From Hyparrhenia diplandra (Eukaryota > Streptophyta > Magnoliopsida > Poales > Poaceae): a stretch of 64,000 nucleotides of DNA. The stretch covers positions 1 to 64,000 of the forward strand of contig JADLZK010012665.1 in assembly GCA_015847255.1 (NCBI GenBank), in the 5' to 3' direction. A program made the translations under genes and the position numbers. The notes under the pieces are model-generated. The model saw only the letters and a program-made list of their open reading frames with translations. It ran no database searches and was not told where the DNA came from. Below are positions 21,688-33,689 of this stretch, one piece after another (the stretch's first letter is position 1; each line of letters opens with the position of its first letter).

Positions 21688-22450
21688 TGAGGGGCCCCGT
21701 CAGGTCTATCCCTCCTTATCCGGCTACGAATAACCGAAAAGACGGTACTCCGGGTAACCCGAAGGGGGCTGTTTGGGGTCCTGAGGCCGTAGGGGCCGCC
21801 GCGATCGTGGGCGCCGAAGAGATGCTCTCGGGGAACTTTTCCCCAAAGCACCGAAGTTCGGAGAATGGTCGTCGCCGAGGAGCAGCGTGCTGGACCATTT
21901 CGTAGGGAGGATCACGTTTCGGTCCAGCACGGCCGCGAAGCTGCTTGGCGGCTACGGTTGCGCCGTTGGACCGAAACTAGACGCCGATTGTGGGTGGGAC
22001 AAAAACCATGATTTCGGTGTGCTCCGCCTTTCGGTTTCTTGCAGGTGTAGCTCCGTAGACCGCAGGACCGCAGGCCTCGACCTCGGTAATTTGGTAGCCG
22101 AAGGAAATACGGCGGGTGGTCGAGGGCAGTCTTGAGCCGGCGAGTGAGAGGAAAGACCAAGCCACCCCTATACGGAGGAATATCCGAGGAGAATTAGGGT
22201 GGTTGGAGGGCAATTTGGGCATGTAAGTGTATGCGAGCATGTATAAATAAGCCGCCCAAGCGGCATTGTGAGATGTTGGACAACAAGTAATACAATCTCT
22301 ATACTTCACATCGTGTTCGGGTCGATTCGCTCTACATTCGGTTGTCCATAGGGGTGGCACGATTTGGGGCCACGCCAACATTGGCGCCCACCTGTGCCTC
22401 ACCGTGGTTGTGCGGTAACCCGACCCTCAAGGAGAAATCGAAGGTATCAA
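21688..22450 (+). mobile_element. Gypsy-type LTR with primer-binding site, truncated
   Basis: The LTR runs from about 21688 (tgaggggcccc; an alternative start is 21656) to 22380 (gccaaca). It contains a tgtataaataag box at about 22239. It is followed directly by ttggcgcccacc, the usual start of the internal region and primer-binding area in many grass Gypsy elements. Internal sequence fades after about 22450 and no gag-pol is found, so this is a broken element. Confidence 0.7.
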
Positions 22451-22795
22451 TTAGAATCCATTCAATGTGTAATCTTTTTTGTTGTCTCATTTCCAGTCCC
22501 TCTTCTAGAGGACAAAATGTACACCACTGATTTTTGTATTCGAGCATTTTTACATTTAGGATTAATAAGCATAAAGCAAAAATACAACCCGAAAGCAAAG
22601 AATGATTGAAATCACCTTGCATATTCGAAAAACTATCTTGAAAAGAGATTGCCGCGAAAACCAACAAACATCGGCTAAGGCGTAAAACACATCAAGGCCG
22701 GAGAAGGCCGAATACCCAACAGAGAAGAAGAAAAGATTCTCACTCGGGCATCCCCAAGGCAAAAAGCCTTAAGGTTAGGGTCGAGCTGCCGCTCA
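22451..22795. other. Short intergenic stretch, nothing recognised
   Basis: AT-rich, with a palindrome-like aaggcaaaaagccttaagg at about 22757. No coding signal. Confidence 0.4.
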
Positions 22796-25700
22796 GGGCG
22801 TCCTATACGCTTTAGGCCCATCGGACGCTTCAACTAGAGCCCCACAGGAACTTCGCCCGTTCGTCGCATGATGCTGCTCGAGCAACGTTTTCTTCCCCCA
22901 CCGCCGCAGCTCCGCTTCCTCGGCACCCCGCTCGCCCCCGCCTTTTCGCCTCAGGAAGGAGGTCTCCCCGCCTCCATCGCCTCCCCCAAGCCCCAAAATT
23001 GCCCTCCACGCTTCCCCCAGTCGGCGCCACGGCGTCGCCGCATCGCCCAGCTCATGGGAGGCAGAACTGGTGGGTGGTGGGAGGAGGAGGGGGAGTTCGC
23101 AGACATCTTCTTTGGAGAGGGAAGGGAGGAGAAGGGTGGAAATGGAGGACCCGAGGATGTGGCCCAAGGTCGCCCCCGCGACGGAGAGGATCCCAGGAGC
23201 GGGAGGGAGCACGCCTCGCGCTGCCCCCTCCACCGGGCCCGGCCATCACCACCGTGCCCTCCCGGGTCAGAGCCGCCCGACCCGCCCTCGCCTCGTCCAC
23301 ACTGCGATCTCATGGAGTCCCCGCTCGTCCCCCACGTGTCGCCGTCGCCCTCGGCTTGTTGAAACAAATGAAAAAAACCATTGCAACATGAAAAACCATT
23401 GATCGTGAGATATGACTTCAACATTCCGTGAAAACCGATTGCAACATAAGAACAACGATTGCGACATGCGTAGAAAACTCGGGGTTCCCAATACATATGT
23501 TCCCAATGTATATGTGTACTTTGCTTGAGTATTGTCGGCACATATCGTATGTTGCTTCGTGTGGAGTATATCTTCTATGTTGCAAATACACGAGTCCTAT
23601 ATTTGCAAAGTACCGGAATCAGTTGTTGCTTGTTATACACGAAAAAAAACGACATGATTTCCACCACCGTTACATCTAGAAAAGCTCTAATGAAACATCC
23701 GACTCTAACTATTATTTACAACTGAAATCCTCTAAATGAAATAGGCGTCTCACTACGGTTACACGAAAAAAAATGTGGTCATGAAACAATATGATTTCCC
23801 CCTTTGTTAGAACTAAAAAATATGCAATGAAATAGCCGAAGTCTCACTATTGTTACACCTGAAAAATGTAACCATGAAGCAACATGATTTCAGAATGTGA
23901 CATCTAAAAAATGATGCAATAGAACATCGAGTCTCACTATTGTTTGAATAATGTGCTCATAAAACAACATGATTTCCACAAAATGTGCTCATGAAACAAC
24001 ATGATTTCCCCCACGCTACATCTAGAAACAAGGATGCAACAATAGGTTGAAGTAGACAAAACATCCTAAAAACAAGGATGCAACATCGATTGAAAAATAA
24101 TTGCAACATCCGCGACAATCAACATCTAAAAATCTCAAGGCGATTAATGCGAATTTGGGATTTCGACGCTAAACATATGATTTGAGTAATTGCAACATAT
24201 CTCTATTACCGATTGCAACATTGTTGATATGATGAGGATAAAAATAGCTCACATCTCAAAAGAGTAGCGGCCGACTTTCGTGGTGCCAAAAAGGCCGGTC
24301 CTATAGCATCAACTCCTCGGTTACGCGAGATGAAATCCATTGCATATTTACAAGATTTCAAAGATTTTCAAACTATCCTAATTTGTGGTTATATAGGATC
24401 GACTTGCTCATGTCTTCTTACGTAGGAAGCTCATGTACTTCTCCTTGAAGTCTTTTCGATAAATGCCATTGTGTTTCAGATAGAAGTAGCCGGGGACGGT
24501 AGTGCACTTTTATACTCATCAATCGTACCCGCCGTAAAAAAAGAGAGAGAATGAAGCTTCTTTGCCCGGGACAAATATGAGCAAGCTTGTTTAGAGACAA
24601 AAAGAAGAAGAAAAGAGATGTAACACATACTTGTCAAATGGATGGTTTCATCATTTTCCTTTCCATCACATGACTCCATGTAATCCATTATGTATATACC
24701 TCAATCATGCCTTTTTAAAAAAGGATGGACAGAGAACAACTAAAGCGATCAATGCAACTTGCAAAAGCAACCAACGGCCGCTTGGCAAATAAGGGGAAAA
24801 AAAGAGGATCAACAATCTAGAATGAAACATACAATTCTTCACAAAAAGTGGATGATGTCCGCTGCAGAACAGGTTCCTTCATAAAAAAGTGGGGTACACA
24901 AAATCGGTTTGAACTTTGAAACACGGACATTGATCTTTGAAACATCACAAGATAGCGTAATGAAACATGCTCAATAAATGTTATGAAAAAAATAGAAGCC
25001 ACAACATCTATCGATTTCATTGGCTAATATAGATTTCATTGGCTGAACACAAAATAAATAAGGGAAATGAAACATGTAGAAAATCGAGGGAGAGCTGACG
25101 TAAACATCTCAAACGAAATCCTCTAGTGAATTTTTGTGTTGCATTTGAAAATTCAATACTATTACATCTGAAATCTTCATGAAATAGCCAAACATAAGAT
25201 GGAAGTACACGAGATGAATTTCACTTTTAGTTGACTACTATTACCTTATGAAATAGCAATGGTTGACTACTACTACATACGAAACCCTATAATGAAACAT
25301 ACAGATATGAAATAAAATATGGCAACTGAGTATAAGTCTATGGTGTGGGAAGCTAATGGAATTATGGCAGTACTCTTACATTTAATATATGTAGATTAAT
25401 ACTAATGGAATTATGGCAAGTACTCTTAAGCTATTTTCAAGAAAACTTATATAATGAGAAGGTAAAACATCAACCTACATCAAGCCATACGTGTAGGTAT
25501 CCATAAAAACAGATGAAACATTGAGACCAACTATTACAACATTTGTATACAACCATTGTAACATGTGCAGTAGGGTCAGAATCTATTTTTTGCAACATTC
25601 ATGTGAAACTTTGAAACATACCTTTAAAACCTTTGAAACATTTCAAAATATAAACTTCCAACATTCATCATATATCCCGATAAATGCCTCGTCGTGCCCT

Positions 25701-27209
25701 AAAATGCGCATGTCCGGTAAAGCAAAGACCATCCAACCAAAAAATTAAATGTCCAAATTTAAGCCCAAAATCCAAAATTCCAAAAAGCTAAAATCATAAA
25801 TTTGAAGAGCAAATAAGTTAGTGACTTCTTGTGTAATATATGAATTATAATGCAATAATAAAGACTAAAGTTATGAAGTCACTTAAGGAGACATGAAAAA
25901 ATGATCGGCAACAAGTCAAAAGCAAGCTTCTTGCAACACCTCAAAAACGTTATGTTGCAACAAACAAAAATAAACGTGATATGTTGCTTCTACTCACTGC
26001 CCGTCGGAAGTGGTGGAAGCGCTTGCGCGTCGCCACCGCTGCTGCGCCCGTCGAGCCGGAGGTGCTCGCCCGGGTGGCGGCGATGGCGCAAGGTGGAGGA
26101 AGCACATAGAGGCAGCGTGGAGCGCTCCTCTAGGGGTGGCGGTGGCGGTCCTTCACACCTCCAGGTGGAGAGAGGAGGTTGTTGGCGTTGGTTGATCGGC
26201 GATGGCGAGGCTCCTCGAGGCATGGGGAGATTCGCGGTGCCGGCGTGCTACTCGAGGTCTCGGCGAATTGGCGGACGCGCCTCCAATCGATGAATTGCGG
26301 TAGGCGGGCGAAGAGCTCCGGTGGGTGGGGCGGAGCTCTCCACAGCGCCCTCCTCGGCGGGGCACGCGCCCTCAGCTGCGGCCCGGGCGAGCCGCGTCAG
26401 CTGCGTCACTCCGCCCGAGCTCTACGGCCGAAAGGATACAGAATCTGAGACAGGTTTGAAACACTGGGCATATCGTCTTTGAAACATCGCCAAGGCAGCC
26501 AGCTTGAAACAAGACCAATAAAATTGTTACCAACATAAAAACTAGGATATATGTGCCGGGGAATCTGGAAAAATTTGTTACAACACCTACCATCGGGTAG
26601 GTGTTCGCCTGCTGATGACAACTTGCTAGACATGTTGCAAGAGTATGTTTCATCTAAATGTTTTAAGTATTTCACCGTGGATGTTGCAAAATATAGGATG
26701 TTGCGTATGTTTCAATAGCTGTACACTTATGTTGCTAATGTACATCCTTAATGTTTCATAATTTTTTTTACACTTATTCTACAAATATTTCATACCCATA
26801 TACTTGTGTTATCTATTTTTCTTACGCATATTGCAAGTGTTGCATCTGGATGTTTCGAAAGTAGATCGGGATGTTGCACATGTCACAATGGTGTTTCAAT
26901 TGTATGCTAGGAGTGTTTCATCTTGTATGTGCCCAATGTTTCTTCTGTTTTTTAGTCTTTTGCAAAAGTAGATCCAGTGTTTGAGCATTAAAGCGGCATC
27001 GAGGCTGCCATAGCTACTTCTTTGGTCTTGCATGCGTCTTCGGGAGGGAGGAGGTGCCGGCAGCAAGCGTGTGAGCAGAATGATAGGCCGACACATGTGG
27101 AAAGCGAAATGATGTGGGCCACCACATGAGTGCCTTGGGACCGGTTGGCAGGCCTAAGCGGTTGGAGCATCCGAGCCGCTAAGCGGCTTCGGATCCCGGA
27201 CGTCCGGCG
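22796..27209. mobile_element. Candidate non-autonomous TIR element with GAAACA/GCAACA arrays
   Basis: The left end contains cgctttaggcccatcgga(c)gcttcaac. The right end, inverted, contains cgcttagcggctcgga(t)gctccaac, a good inverted match over about 27 bp beside gcgtcc/acgtcc. From about 23370 to 26530 the DNA is studded with gcaacat and gaaacat phrases. At 26630-26960 the same phrases appear inverted (atgttgc, gtttcat). GC-rich blocks with ORFs on both strands lie at 22850-23360 and 25990-26440. They have no recognised domain and could be captured gene pieces. No transposase is found and no target duplication is evident. Confidence 0.45.
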
Positions 27210-29589
27210 CTTGTAACACCCAAAATACTACCGTGTTGAATTAGATCTCTAGAATGTGGCTTTGGAAACCATATCATATTTTAAATTATTACAGCACTGA
27301 GCACATACATGACGGGGCATCATGTCCATTATGAAGGAAAATAGTCAATTAAACATACAAAACCTCTAACATGTTGAATTAGAACTCATACATTGTGGCA
27401 TTGCAAAACATAGCATGTTGAATCATAACTCCCTGCGACCATCAAAAACCCTAGCATGTGAAAAATTATAGAAAATGCTGAGTGCATACATGTGGCATGG
27501 TGTGTCCATTTTCAAGCAACAGAATGTGCATTACACCTAGATGACGAGTTAGAACTCCTAGCAATCTAGGATTAGCATTGGGAAACAGGCATCTGAATAG
27601 CCTCGACAACGAAACCCTAGCAACAACAAGTTGAAAAAATCGACATAATCTCAAGGGGAAAAATCACGAAGAACAAAAATCACATCTGCAAACTACTCAT
27701 GCCCTCGCCGGATTGCAGGCTTGTTCCATGGAAGTTGCTTAGCGGCTGAATCCGTTGACCCGCCTCCTTCCTTGGACAGCGATTGCTTGGCGGCCGATTC
27801 GTAGACAGGATGCTTGCATCGGCTTATCCACCGCCATCTTCTAACCACCACCGCGGCGACTGACGGCGGCGACGACGGCGAACCCGCCAGGAACAGCGCA
27901 TCTCCGCCCGCATCGCCGCCCGTTGTCCGAATAAGCACTGCTACGGATCCGCTCCCCTCGGCGGGATGACCTTCCAGTTCTAGTCGCATCCATGGACTAC
28001 GGAGGCCGGCAGGGGTGGAGAGGATGTAGTCGGTGCGGCGTGGAGGATGTGGGCGGCCGGCGGCGGCAACAGGTGGTGAGATAGCCGGTGTTGGTGGGCG
28101 CGGAGGGGACCGGAGTTGGCGGCCCGGCCCGTGGAGGCTCCGATCGTCGGCGGAGAAGGGGACCACACAGCGGCGGCGACAGCGGGGAGGCAGCGTAGTT
28201 GGCGCTGCGCGGCTCCTCGCCGTGGTGTGCGAGCGCCTTGGCTTCTGCCGACCAGCGGATGCGACCACCGCCGCGCTGGCGGGGCGGGGCGCCTGCACGA
28301 TTGCGCTCGTCGGCGGTTTCGGGACGAGGCGTCGGTCCTTGACCTTCCGGGCGCGGGCGTGGTCGCGCGGGCCTCGTCGTCCGCGAGATCACGGGCGGCG
28401 GCCGTCGCGGTGCGCTCGCCTAGCGGCCGAGGAGCGCCACCACCCGTATGACACCCAGCAGCCGCCGCCGCCGCCCCGCTCCTCCTCCTTGGTAAATCCG
28501 CGATGGCCATGTCAGCTCCTTCGCGGCCGCCCGTTGTTGAGCGGGGTGATCGTCGTGCGCGTGGCCACGTTGCCTTGCCCACGGAGGAGGAGGCATCGGC
28601 GTCGCGGAGATTAGGATTTGGAGGCCGAGGTTGCGGTGCGGACCGGGCGTGATGCGTGGGTGGCGGCGGGTGTGTGCCGCGGCGGGCTTCGATGGAGACG
28701 GAATGGGGAACAATTAGGATGCGGGGCGATGAAATTTTTTTTTTTTTAGTAAAATGCGGGACGATGTGACAGGGTTTGGGTTGGGGTAAATGGGCGTTCA
28801 GGCGGGGTCGGAACCCGACAGCGTGGGCGTCCGATCGTGGGCAGCTCCATCGAGCATTACCGTTAAGGTTAAGGGGACATAAGCATATTTGGCTCAAGCG
28901 GACACCTTGAATCAGAAGATATTCCGGCAGTCGGTATCAATTAAGTCTTTCACCCTAACGGTGTGTACCCAGTCCATATCATTTTACGATAAGGACGGGG
29001 CTCATCAATAAGACTACTTAAGAAAGGACGACAGGCAGGCCTTGGCGATCTATAAACAGGGCCTGAGCGATATCCTCATCCAGGATCAAAAATCCCAAAG
29101 GTCCATTAACCATACTCATAAGAAAAGGCTTAGGGCACTCAACCTTCACCCAAAAATGTTTTCGGTTTCTTTCATTCCCGGTTGTTTAGGTTTAGAGGCC
29201 TCAGGGAAATAGCATCCACAGGGCATCTGGAGGCACGCCACATCAGCGGACAGGAGCGGACGGGCACGACCGAGCGGGTAGGACCGGCCCGGCGTCGGTC
29301 TTTGAGGACCGAGAGAAAAGTTTTGCGGTGGGCAGGATGGTCATTTCCGTCTCAGTCTGGGCCTCCATGCCTGCTGTGTCCGCGCTGGGCTGGACGACGT
29401 GGGCACACCACATCAGCGAAAATGGCGTTGAAAACGTTGCTACTGTGTTACGGAGTAAATAAACAAGGCGTCATATAAGAGTGGTTTTGTGTGTGCATGA
29501 GGCGCGTTAAGAGTGGTTTGTGTGCCATGGCGTTCGTAAGAGTGGCAAAAAATAAATAAAAGCCCATGGAGGCTGGAGGGTACTCTTGC
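27210..29589. other. No gene recognised; GC-rich block 27690-28700
   Basis: 27210-27690 has several degenerate copies of a catgttgaattagaactc phrase. 27690-28700 is GC-rich and open on both strands in many frames with arginine- and proline-rich products, which I treat as composition artefacts. 28900-29160 has an open plus-strand stretch containing DRQALAIYKQGLSDILIQDQ that I cannot place. Confidence 0.4.
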
Positions 29590-29891
29590 GAACAAGTTTG
29601 AAGAGAACATTGATGATTTTTCTCCATATGCATCGTTTTGAACGCAGTGCCATCGATCATATGGATGCTTCTTGAGTGGAACTCCCATTCCCATGGGCAT
29701 GGCCTCCGTACTGCTGGCAAGCAGCCCTGATAAAACGGCGTCATCTGTTGTTTGTCAATCAGTTGGCCAATGTATGAATGTATCTCACGTACTACTAGTA
29801 CGTCCGGATGAATAATCAAGCACGTAAAGTCTTCAGTTATGGCCCTTATATGGGTACATATAATAGATCAATGTAAAAACATGCAAACCTT
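29590..29891. repeat. Dispersed repeat, copy B
   Basis: Near-identical partner of 9985-10320 in the same orientation, about 19.6 kb away. It ends atgcaaacctta. It lacks the inverted arm that follows copy A. Confidence 0.9.
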
Positions 29892-29918
29892 AACGCATAT
29901 TTCTCTGAGAAGTGAGAA

Positions 29919-30489
29919 CTTTTTTTTTTTGAAACTTGGCAAATTCATTAAGGATCTGACAGATCGTCAGAAACAAATTACTGGACATCTCTAGGGATAT
30001 ATAGAGCTTGTGATCATCAGTTCTTCCCTTCTTCAGCATACATAACCCAAGGCAGCCAAAGCATGTGCTGCCCTATTGCTTAACTCTACTCAGAAAATTA
30101 CATTTCAAACTCTATAAAATTCACACCTACTAAGAACTTAAGCTCCTCAACAGAGCACTTTCAGCCATCGCATCAAATTCATCTGACGATATGCTTGATT
30201 GTTTTTAGAAAGGCACGATAGGGCATCAGTCTCTAGTACTACAAAGCTTGCCATGCCCCCAAATTTAGCGCCGCCTGGACGCCCCTGCATGCAAGAGATC
30301 AGCTCGGCTTGGAATGCGATGAACACATAAGTAATTCAGTTTATTTCCCTCCCCTCTCAGCAATACATCGCCATCATGGTCTCTGATAATAAAGCCCCCA
30401 TTTCCAGCAGTTTCTTCAGCTCTGAACCAGGCATCCCAATTTAGTTTAAGGACTCGTTCAGGAGGCCGGCGCCACTTGATGTTGTGCAT
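29919..30489 (-). mobile_element. LINE 3' end: RNase H-like domain remnant with poly-A
   Basis: The minus strand encodes WRRPPERVLKLNWDAWF, then GNGGFIIRDHDGDVLL. This is the start of the RNase H-like domain found at the C-terminus of plant non-LTR elements. Frames break after about 30330, but peptides of the domain persist. The minus-strand sequence ends in about 11 A residues (29920-29930 as T on the plus strand), a LINE tail. It is 5' truncated. Confidence 0.7.
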
Positions 30490-32475
30490 TGATCTCTGAA
30501 TGGCAGCATCCCCATGATTTTTTGATTCAGCTCATGCCACTGTCGTTGGCGCGGTGGGGCCCTACGGCGCTCCGGCTCGGCTCTGCTGTGGAGGCCCGGG
30601 GGCGTGGGCATGGTCGGACCCGAGCCCGTGGCGGCGGGGTCTTCGCGGATGGATCCACGGCGTGACACCCGGCTTCATTGAGCAAAGCCCGGGGCGTCGC
30701 CATCACGGTGCGCCTTCGCCAGGCGGGCCGGTCGCCACCTCCTTCCCAACCTCGGTGGGGCGGTGCCGGCGGGGGTAACCCCTTTCCACGGATGCAGCGC
30801 CGTACTTCCTCGTAGGAAGATCAAAGGCGTGGCGGCGGGAGGACAACTTCTCGATTGCTCCGACGAGGATGATCGGCGTTGGCGGAGGCTACAGCCGTCA
30901 GCGGCGGCGCTTTCTTTTCCATACACTCGGGCACTGGGGGTGGGAAATTTGCTGCCGCGGCAGCGGCCATGCAGGCCTCTGGCGCGCTGGTCACCGTAGT
31001 CGTGGCGGGGCCACGCGCCGCCCAGCTCCGGCCCGGCGCCAGCGGTCGCCCGACTCTACATCGCCGTCGTCCGGAGGGTGCGGGTGCCGGCAAACCTGTG
31101 GTCGGCAGCGTCTCTCAGCGCCGCGGCCCGACTGCGGCGCTGCGGCCGGCTAAGTGCAGCGCCCAGCGGCTCGTCTCACGGCGATCCGCAGCGTGTCCCC
31201 GCGCACATGCGGCGAGTCGTTGCCATGGTGCACGCTGACTGTCGGCCGACAGCAGCTCACGTGGTGCGGGGCCTCTACCACCGCCCGGTGGGGATCTTGT
31301 CGGCAGCCGGATGGCTTCACCCCCTGCGTCTTGGCGTATAGGCGAGCCGCACATGCCTCGCCCGACCGCCGTCGCCACCGCTGTACCGGCCCAGCTCGTC
31401 GACTCACCTTCCAGCTGTGCATGCGATACACTCGCCGCGCGCGCGCTCACTTCTCAGGCCGCACTCCCCTGCTTAGAAGCACGGCTTAGCGGCGGAGCTG
31501 GCGAGGCTGTAGTCGCGATCACCGCCTCACGGCCGGGTGGGCCGGTGTGCGCGAAAGCAGCGCCCGCGGCCTTTCCCAGGATACCGCCCGCGTCGATCGA
31601 CCCTCGAGTGGGTGCCGAGCGCCTGGGCGTCCCGAGGCCGCTCGCGGCTCACTTCTTCGTCGGACAAATACTGCTATGTCGGCCCGTCAGCGTCAGCCTT
31701 TGGGAGAGTTCGCACACACCTCCTTTCCCAAGTTGGCGGCAGCGGTCTTGGCGTCGCTTTGTCCGTGCCTCACGCCTTACGGACTCGTCCACTCGGGCTG
31801 GAGGCGGGGAGGACCCTTTGACTTGCAGGCGCCACAAAGTTGCGTCGGCGGGTGGGCCGACGCTTGTCAGCGTCGAGCTAACTTGGCGCCTCTGCGTGGC
31901 AGCGCCTCCACGCGAGCACCAACCCCGGGGCTGGTCGATTGGATTGGTGGGGAGATGGCACCCGTGAGGCTTCGCGTTCAAGACACCCGCTCACAGGCTG
32001 GCGGCCCACACCGCTTCAGGCGTCGGTCCACGGGAGTTGTACGCACTTACGCTTCGATGCAGTCTTTGCCTCCACCGAGGACCCGGCTGCTCCTTCGCGC
32101 ACCCGGCGCGCGCCATCGGCCCGAGGTAAGAGCGACCTGCGTCCGCAGCTTGGCGAGTTTCGCGGCCTCCTCGAGGTCTGCGCCCGCTGATGTTCCCGCC
32201 CAGCTCCGGCGCTGCGCCCGCGAGCTCGCTTTGCGGCCTGCGGTCACGCGGCCTGCTGGCGCGCCTATCCTGCCGAGATGTATGGGTCCGCGAGGCGATC
32301 TTGCCCGTCGTCCCGGATACGTCGGCCTCCTATGTGAGCGCCAGCAGCGGCGTTTATTGACTCCTTAGGCTACCCCTCGGCCGGCTACGCTTTCGTGCGT
32401 CCTCCCTGCGCCTCCTCTTAGGACTTCTCGGGTGGGCGATTGGGTCCACCTAGGCGGAGCTCACGATCTTATTGG
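30490..32475. other. GC-rich block, multi-frame ORFs, unrecognised
   Basis: About 2 kb of very GC-rich DNA has long ORFs on both strands (for example 31311-31967 and 31547-32368 plus). The products are rich in Arg, Ala, Pro and Gly without domains I can name. No splice-supported gene model stands out. It may be a captured or degraded transposon segment. Confidence 0.4.
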
Positions 32476-33168
32476 GCCGTACATGGCGTCCACGAATTTT
32501 AGGCTACAAGGCCTGTTCAGAAAACTACAGCAAAAGGCAGGGCTCGGCCCAAAAAGGAAAAAAAAAAAGAAAAGAAAGAAAATGTTCCTCCTCCCTTTTT
32601 TTTTCTTGAAAAAGGATAAATATTAGTCCACCAAAATTTGTCAGAACTTAAATTAATTTTGTTTTTTTTGAAAAGCATTAATATAAAATATGTTATTTTA
32701 AATGGAAATATTTTTACATTAAAAATAAATTTCATTTACAATTTTTTGTTATAATAGTGTCTGACAGGCTTCGATGTGAGCTGGTTCACTGGCATAGAGC
32801 CCACCACGACAGACACCAACGCAATTCTAGATTTTGCTTTAGTATTCTTGCTTTCTTGGGTGAGTTACATAGTGAAAATGCAAATTATCAACTTTTGAGA
32901 CTACTACATGATAAAAGTTGTTGGCCATATGCTGCTTTTAATAAAGCAAGGCATGTTCTTTTGTATTACATGTTGTTTTGTTGGCCTCGTAGAATTATCT
33001 CTTCCCATTCTTTCATTACATGTTCTTTTTTTTGTACTAAAGCATCTAATGCCGCACTCTTCACTCTTGTGTTGCTCGCAGGCCGTGAAGCAAACTGGAA
33101 ACAAAGCCTGGCCCACCTGGCAGCACGGGTGGCCCGGGTGGGGGGACGCGGGCAGGTGGCAACGACGC
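32476..33168. other. Upstream region, AT-rich then mixed, no gene seen
   Basis: 32555-32750 holds A- and T-rich runs. 32757-33100 has short ORFs with no motif. The last part leads into the promoter of the next gene. Confidence 0.4.
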
Positions 33169-33300
33169 AACGGTCGACTGCTCGAGCGTCAGCGCCCGGC
33201 GCACCTACGCGCGTCCATGGAACAAAAAACCCCAACGGTCACAAGGACGGGACGGATAGGATAGACACCGACGCGCAGTATAAGAGCCAGCTAGCCGTTA
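33169..33300 (+). promoter_or_regulatory. Promoter with TATA box and MSA-like (M-phase) motifs
   Basis: CCCAACGGTCA at 33231-33241 is a full match to the MSA consensus (YCYAACGGYYA) bound by R1R2R3-MYB factors in G2/M genes. A partial site, gcaacggtcga, is at about 33167-33177. An inverted partial site, ctagccgtta, is at 33291-33300. A TATAAG box lies at 33279-33284, about 170 bp before the ATG. Cell-cycle regulation is an inference. Confidence 0.5.
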
Positions 33301-33450
33301 CAAATCGAGATCCCCGGCCATTTCCCCTCCTCGTCTCTCCACGCCCCCAAAATCTCCGCCGTCTCCCGATTCTCTCCCCCCACCGCAGTCCAAACTCACG
33401 CTTCTTCCTTCCCAAATCGAACAACGCTGCCCTGCCGCCAGCCAGCCCGG

Positions 33451-33637
33451 ATGTCGATTGCGGCGGCCAGATCCCCGTCCCCCGGCCCGCCGGCGAGACC
33501 CTGCTGCGGCCTCAGGAAGAGCGCCGACTCCAGCCCCTTCAAACCCGCCGCCTCCCCACCCGGTAAGACGTCCCTCTTCCTCCTTCCCTCTCTCTACTCA
33601 GACGCGATCTGCCGATTTCTCTTATTTTCGGGACGTT

Positions 33638-33689
<52 letters not shown>

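Noticed and set aside
27693..28897. Long minus-strand ORFs as proteins
   Set aside because: They overlap equally long plus-strand ORFs, are dominated by Arg/Pro/Ala, and have no motif.
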